Of a stretch of DNA of 64,000 nt, positions 60,989-64,000 are shown piece after piece. A program made the position numbers and the translations under genes. The stretch's first letter is position 1; every line of letters starts with the position of its first letter. Source of the DNA: Amblyornis subalaris (lineage: Eukaryota > Chordata > Aves > Passeriformes > Ptilonorhynchidae); contig JACAXG010000008.1 in assembly GCA_018881555.1 (NCBI GenBank), positions 14,874,816-14,938,815 of the forward strand, given 5' to 3'. The notes under the pieces were generated by a model. The model ran no database searches and was not told where the DNA came from. It worked only from the letters and a program-made list of their open reading frames with translations.

Positions 60989-63508
60989 GTAGGTAGTTGG
61001 CAGAACATCTCCGTTCATACTCACCGCTTGGGAATGTGGTGTGCCGCTTCCCAGGGCTGCTGCTGTCTCTGGCCTCACCTCTCCAATGCACTGCATCAGC
61101 TTAGCAGCTGATGTCACGCTGTGAGGTGGCACTTCTAGTANGTGTCACCCTGGCTGGGTTCAGGGAGGCCTCCCCTTCCAAAATTCAGCCCTCTTGCAGC
61201 GCCTCAGCCNTGTTACCTGCAAGTGGTCGGACCGGCCCTGCTGCCTCTTGCCCCTGTGTGGGGATTTGCACTGGTGTGAAATGGCTGAACCCAGGCAGTG
61301 GGGAGCTGCTTTGCCTGCTCTGCTCGAGGGATGAGTGGTGATACGAGGTGCATTAGTGTGACTGGTGCCAGCAATTCCTTAACCCCAAGTGTGGTTAAAA
61401 TCAGGGGGTGGGGGGCAGGGGAGTGTGTTTTCTTTTCCCAAGGGGATTTGCTAGTCTAGGTGGGATCCCTCTGTAANTCAGCCTAGCATAACTAACTCCT
61501 TGTATGGATACTTTTCCTAAGGTAAGTGTCAACACAATGAGTTAGTGATTATAATTATACTGCAGAGTTCAGATGGAAAAACTGCTCTGCAGACAGCCCC
61601 TGCAGACAGTTCTGGCTGGTGGTGGTGGGGTTCAGGAAGGAAGATCTCTTCTCTCAGGTCAGCCTTGACTTTGAGAGTTGCTTCTTACTCTGTGGGAAGC
61701 GAGTGTTGGGCTGAATAGGGATGTACACTTCCAGCCCGACCTGTGCTGTTTGCTCGTGATGGTCATTAGCCTAATCAGCTCTGTTTTATGGGGGTNAATG
61801 GCACAGGTAGTAATATCACCNTTAACTATTAAACGCCCCATGGCTTCATATCTGATTAAAACACTGGTAGAGGTAAAGGAGAGAGGGACCTTTACCTGCA
61901 GACTGAAACCTGTNCAGCCTCGTTCAGTGCTGCTTTGTTGCCCCTGTTTCAGACCCTGCTGTGCTGTAAGGCCTGAGAAGGGGCAGAGCCATGGTGGATC
62001 CTTGGCTGCTCTTCAGCTGTCGGAAACCCAGGTTCCCACACGCTCTCCTTTGCCCCCAGCTTCTGCCCTCCAGTAACACGATTGTGGTCAGAAGCGGCTG
62101 CTTCAGTGTGGCAACAGGGACCTGTCTGATGTCCTGTCTGCACTTCCTGCACGAGCGTGGTGTTAAACGTCAGGGGTGAGGTGCAGTGTCCCTGCTGATA
62201 TGTGGCATTTGGGATCTGTCTGCTCCGGTCAGCCCTTGTCTCTGTGAACACCGAGCTTGTGCTTTCCAGTTAATGACAGGAAATGGAGGATTACCTCACT
62301 CTAAAACCAAACACCGAGAAATGCCGTGCAGGTCAGATGAAAGGCAAAAATGTCTGGAAAAATGTTGAATGGGAGAGCCTGGGGGGAAGGCTGGGTACGC
62401 TGGGCGGTGATTGCCCACCCTACTGGAAATTCTTGCCTGGTTTTGGAGGCTGGGCAGAAAACCTGTTGTGGCTTGGGTCTGGATTTTGTTTTGCCTGCAT
62501 CTTCTTTGCCCTTCCCTGCACTTGTGGTGCCAGAGTGTCTCTTACCTCCGGCTTTGCCCGAGGATCCTCTTTCTCCTGCCACCTTTTCCCTCCCCGCAAA
62601 GCTCTCAGTCAAATGACTGACTTCAAATAGGGCTGCCCAGAAGTAAAAGCGGTGCTGGGTACTTGCGTGCATTCAGTGCTCTCAGTGGCNTGTCCCCCTT
62701 TCAGCGCTGAGATGTCAATTCATAAAGGGATCACGCTGTTCCGGCTGTGCGAGAGACAATGAGTGTGTGTGTGCTTTTCAATCGGTGGCAAGGGAGGGGA
62801 AATTTCGCCGCTGTTCTCTCGCCATTTTTTGGTCCAGCCTGCATTCCTGCTTCCCGCTACCATTCATCCTGAGAGTCTCCTCCAACACAAGCGCTTGTTT
62901 GTAGTGAAGTGCATTTCTGTTGATCCTAAAGAACAATTTCACAATAAGGGAAGTTCCTGTACTTCAGACTCTTGCTTAATTTGGCATCAGCTGCATTCAT
63001 GTAACTTTCTAGTGGAAGGAGGACAAGAACAGCAGCAGTGAATAGCTCGTGTGCTGCTGGGGTGCAGCCTTGCCCTATGTGCACAGCCTTCCCTGGTTTA
63101 GTTGGCGTTGAGGTGGGTGTGCTGTGCCCAGCCACCAGCAGCTCCCTGGAGCTGTTGTCTCCAGCTCCATCTGCCTCCTGTGGGTTCCTCTGCTCTCTGA
63201 ATAGGGGNTACTGATGCTCCCCAGGCAAGGGATATATTACTAGACTTGATTCATACTTCTCAAGCACGTGAGATGCTTGGCCTTGCTGGGGATGTGCAGC
63301 TTTGCCATGCAGTGGGAATATCTCAGGAGCCCTGTGGGGAGAGATGTGGGTGTCAAAGGGACATGGGATGGTGTCACTNGGGGCAGGGGATCCAGTTCTG
63401 GCAGTCGTCCTGGTCCTAGGGGCTTGCAGCTGCCACCTGGCCCTGCTCCAGAGCCATGCGTTTTTGGTGCAGAATAATAGACTCCCCCTTCCCCTTGTCT
63501 TGTTTCAG
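60989..63508 (+). other. DUSP7: DUSP7 intron 2
   Basis: A 2520-bp intron with donor GTAGGT and acceptor CTTGTTTCAG at the end of a pyrimidine-rich run (about 63480-63506). It splits an aspartate codon after its first base. The interior is unique-looking sequence with about ten single N bases and no recognisable repeat. Open frames on either strand are short and unsupported. Confidence 0.93.
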
Positions 63509-63816
63509 ATGAGGCCCGTTCCAAGAAGTGTGGGATCCTTGTTCACTGCCTCGCTGGCATCAGCCGGTCCGTAACAGTCACTGTCGCCTACTTGATGCAA
63601 AAACTCAACTTGTCCCTGAACGATGCCTATGACTTTGTGAAAAGGAAAAAATCCAACATTTCCCCAAACTTTAACTTCATGGGCCAACTCCTGGACTTTG
63701 AGAGGACTCTGGGACTCAACAGCCCCTGTGACAACCGCTCGCCCAGTGAACAGCTCTACTTCACCACCCCCACCAACCACAACCTGTTCCAGCTGAACAC
63801 TCTGGAGTCCACATGA
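63509..63816 (+). CDS. DUSP7: DUSP7 coding exon 3 (catalytic loop and C-terminus)
   Basis: This exon completes Asp281 and encodes the rest of the protein to residue 382, with TGA at 63814-63816. It holds the cysteine-phosphatase signature HCLAGISRS: the nucleophile is Cys294 (codon 63547-63549) and the phosphate-binding Arg is Arg300. It continues [40 protein letters not shown] and [13 protein letters not shown], and ends [20 protein letters not shown]. That tail matches mammalian DUSP7 rather than DUSP6, which ends differently. All catalytic residues are intact, so the enzyme should be active. The three exons sum to 1149 bases (382 codons plus stop) with matching phases. Confidence 0.97.
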
Positions 63817-64000
63817 AGAGGACGCTGCCTGGTCGGGAACTCGAGCATCGAATCGCTTCTCTTGAGTATTTCAACTCTTACGAAAAAATCTGTCTTGCCA
63901 GGCAGCTCTGAGANGAGTAGCTTCTCTGGGCAGAGGTGCCTGATCGCTGCTTTACGAAGGCTGATGCCGTTCACTAGAATCCTGATCCAAGTGGTTTGAA
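63817..64000 (+). other. DUSP7: DUSP7 3' UTR, 5' part
   Basis: Sequence after the DUSP7 stop continues to the window edge with no poly(A) signal in view, so the UTR runs past the right end. One N lies at 63914. No miRNA site or AU-rich element is claimed from so short a stretch. Confidence 0.8.

Noticed and set aside
1..64000. CRISPR arrays, operons, prophage or other microbial systems
   Set aside because: The DNA is clearly vertebrate nuclear; no regularly spaced repeats with unique spacers and no prokaryotic gene organisation are present.

Overview
The window is ordinary vertebrate nuclear DNA, almost certainly from a bird and probably a passerine. The evidence is several CR1 LINE 3' ends in both orientations, a SINE with a tRNA-Ile-like head fused to a CR1-like tail (the architecture of TguSINE1 of songbirds), a long terminal repeat of a type common in non-galliform birds, spliced genes with GT/AG introns, and a CpG-island promoter. 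I see no bacterial operons, CRISPR arrays or phage genes.

Layout. Positions 1 to about 11950 hold the 3' end of POC1A on the + strand: a large intron, one terminal coding exon (11663-11761) and a short 3' UTR with a poly(A) signal. About 46 kb then follow without a recognisable gene (about 11950 to 57600). This interval carries old repeats (CR1 fragments, MIR-like remnants, the SINE, a solo LTR), a 41-bp minisatellite, two CpG-rich patches and several AT-rich blocks that could be conserved regulatory DNA. The right end holds all three coding exons of DUSP7 on the + strand (57843-58254, 60560-60988, 63509-63816), encoding a 382-residue ERK-directed dual-specificity phosphatase. Its promoter lies in a CpG island and the window ends inside its 3' UTR.

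How the parts relate. POC1A and DUSP7 are head-to-tail, as I recall them at human 3p21. POC1B and DUSP6 have the same arrangement on human chromosome 12, so this is one arm of a duplicated POC1-DUSP linkage. The two proteins act in unrelated processes (centriole and cilium assembly; ERK signalling), so the conserved linkage may reflect regulatory DNA rather than shared function. About 90 isolated single N bases are scattered through the window, none of them in a coding exon. I found no convincing new biological system; the best leads are the regulatory content of the 46-kb interval and one short exon-like block at 28895-29020.
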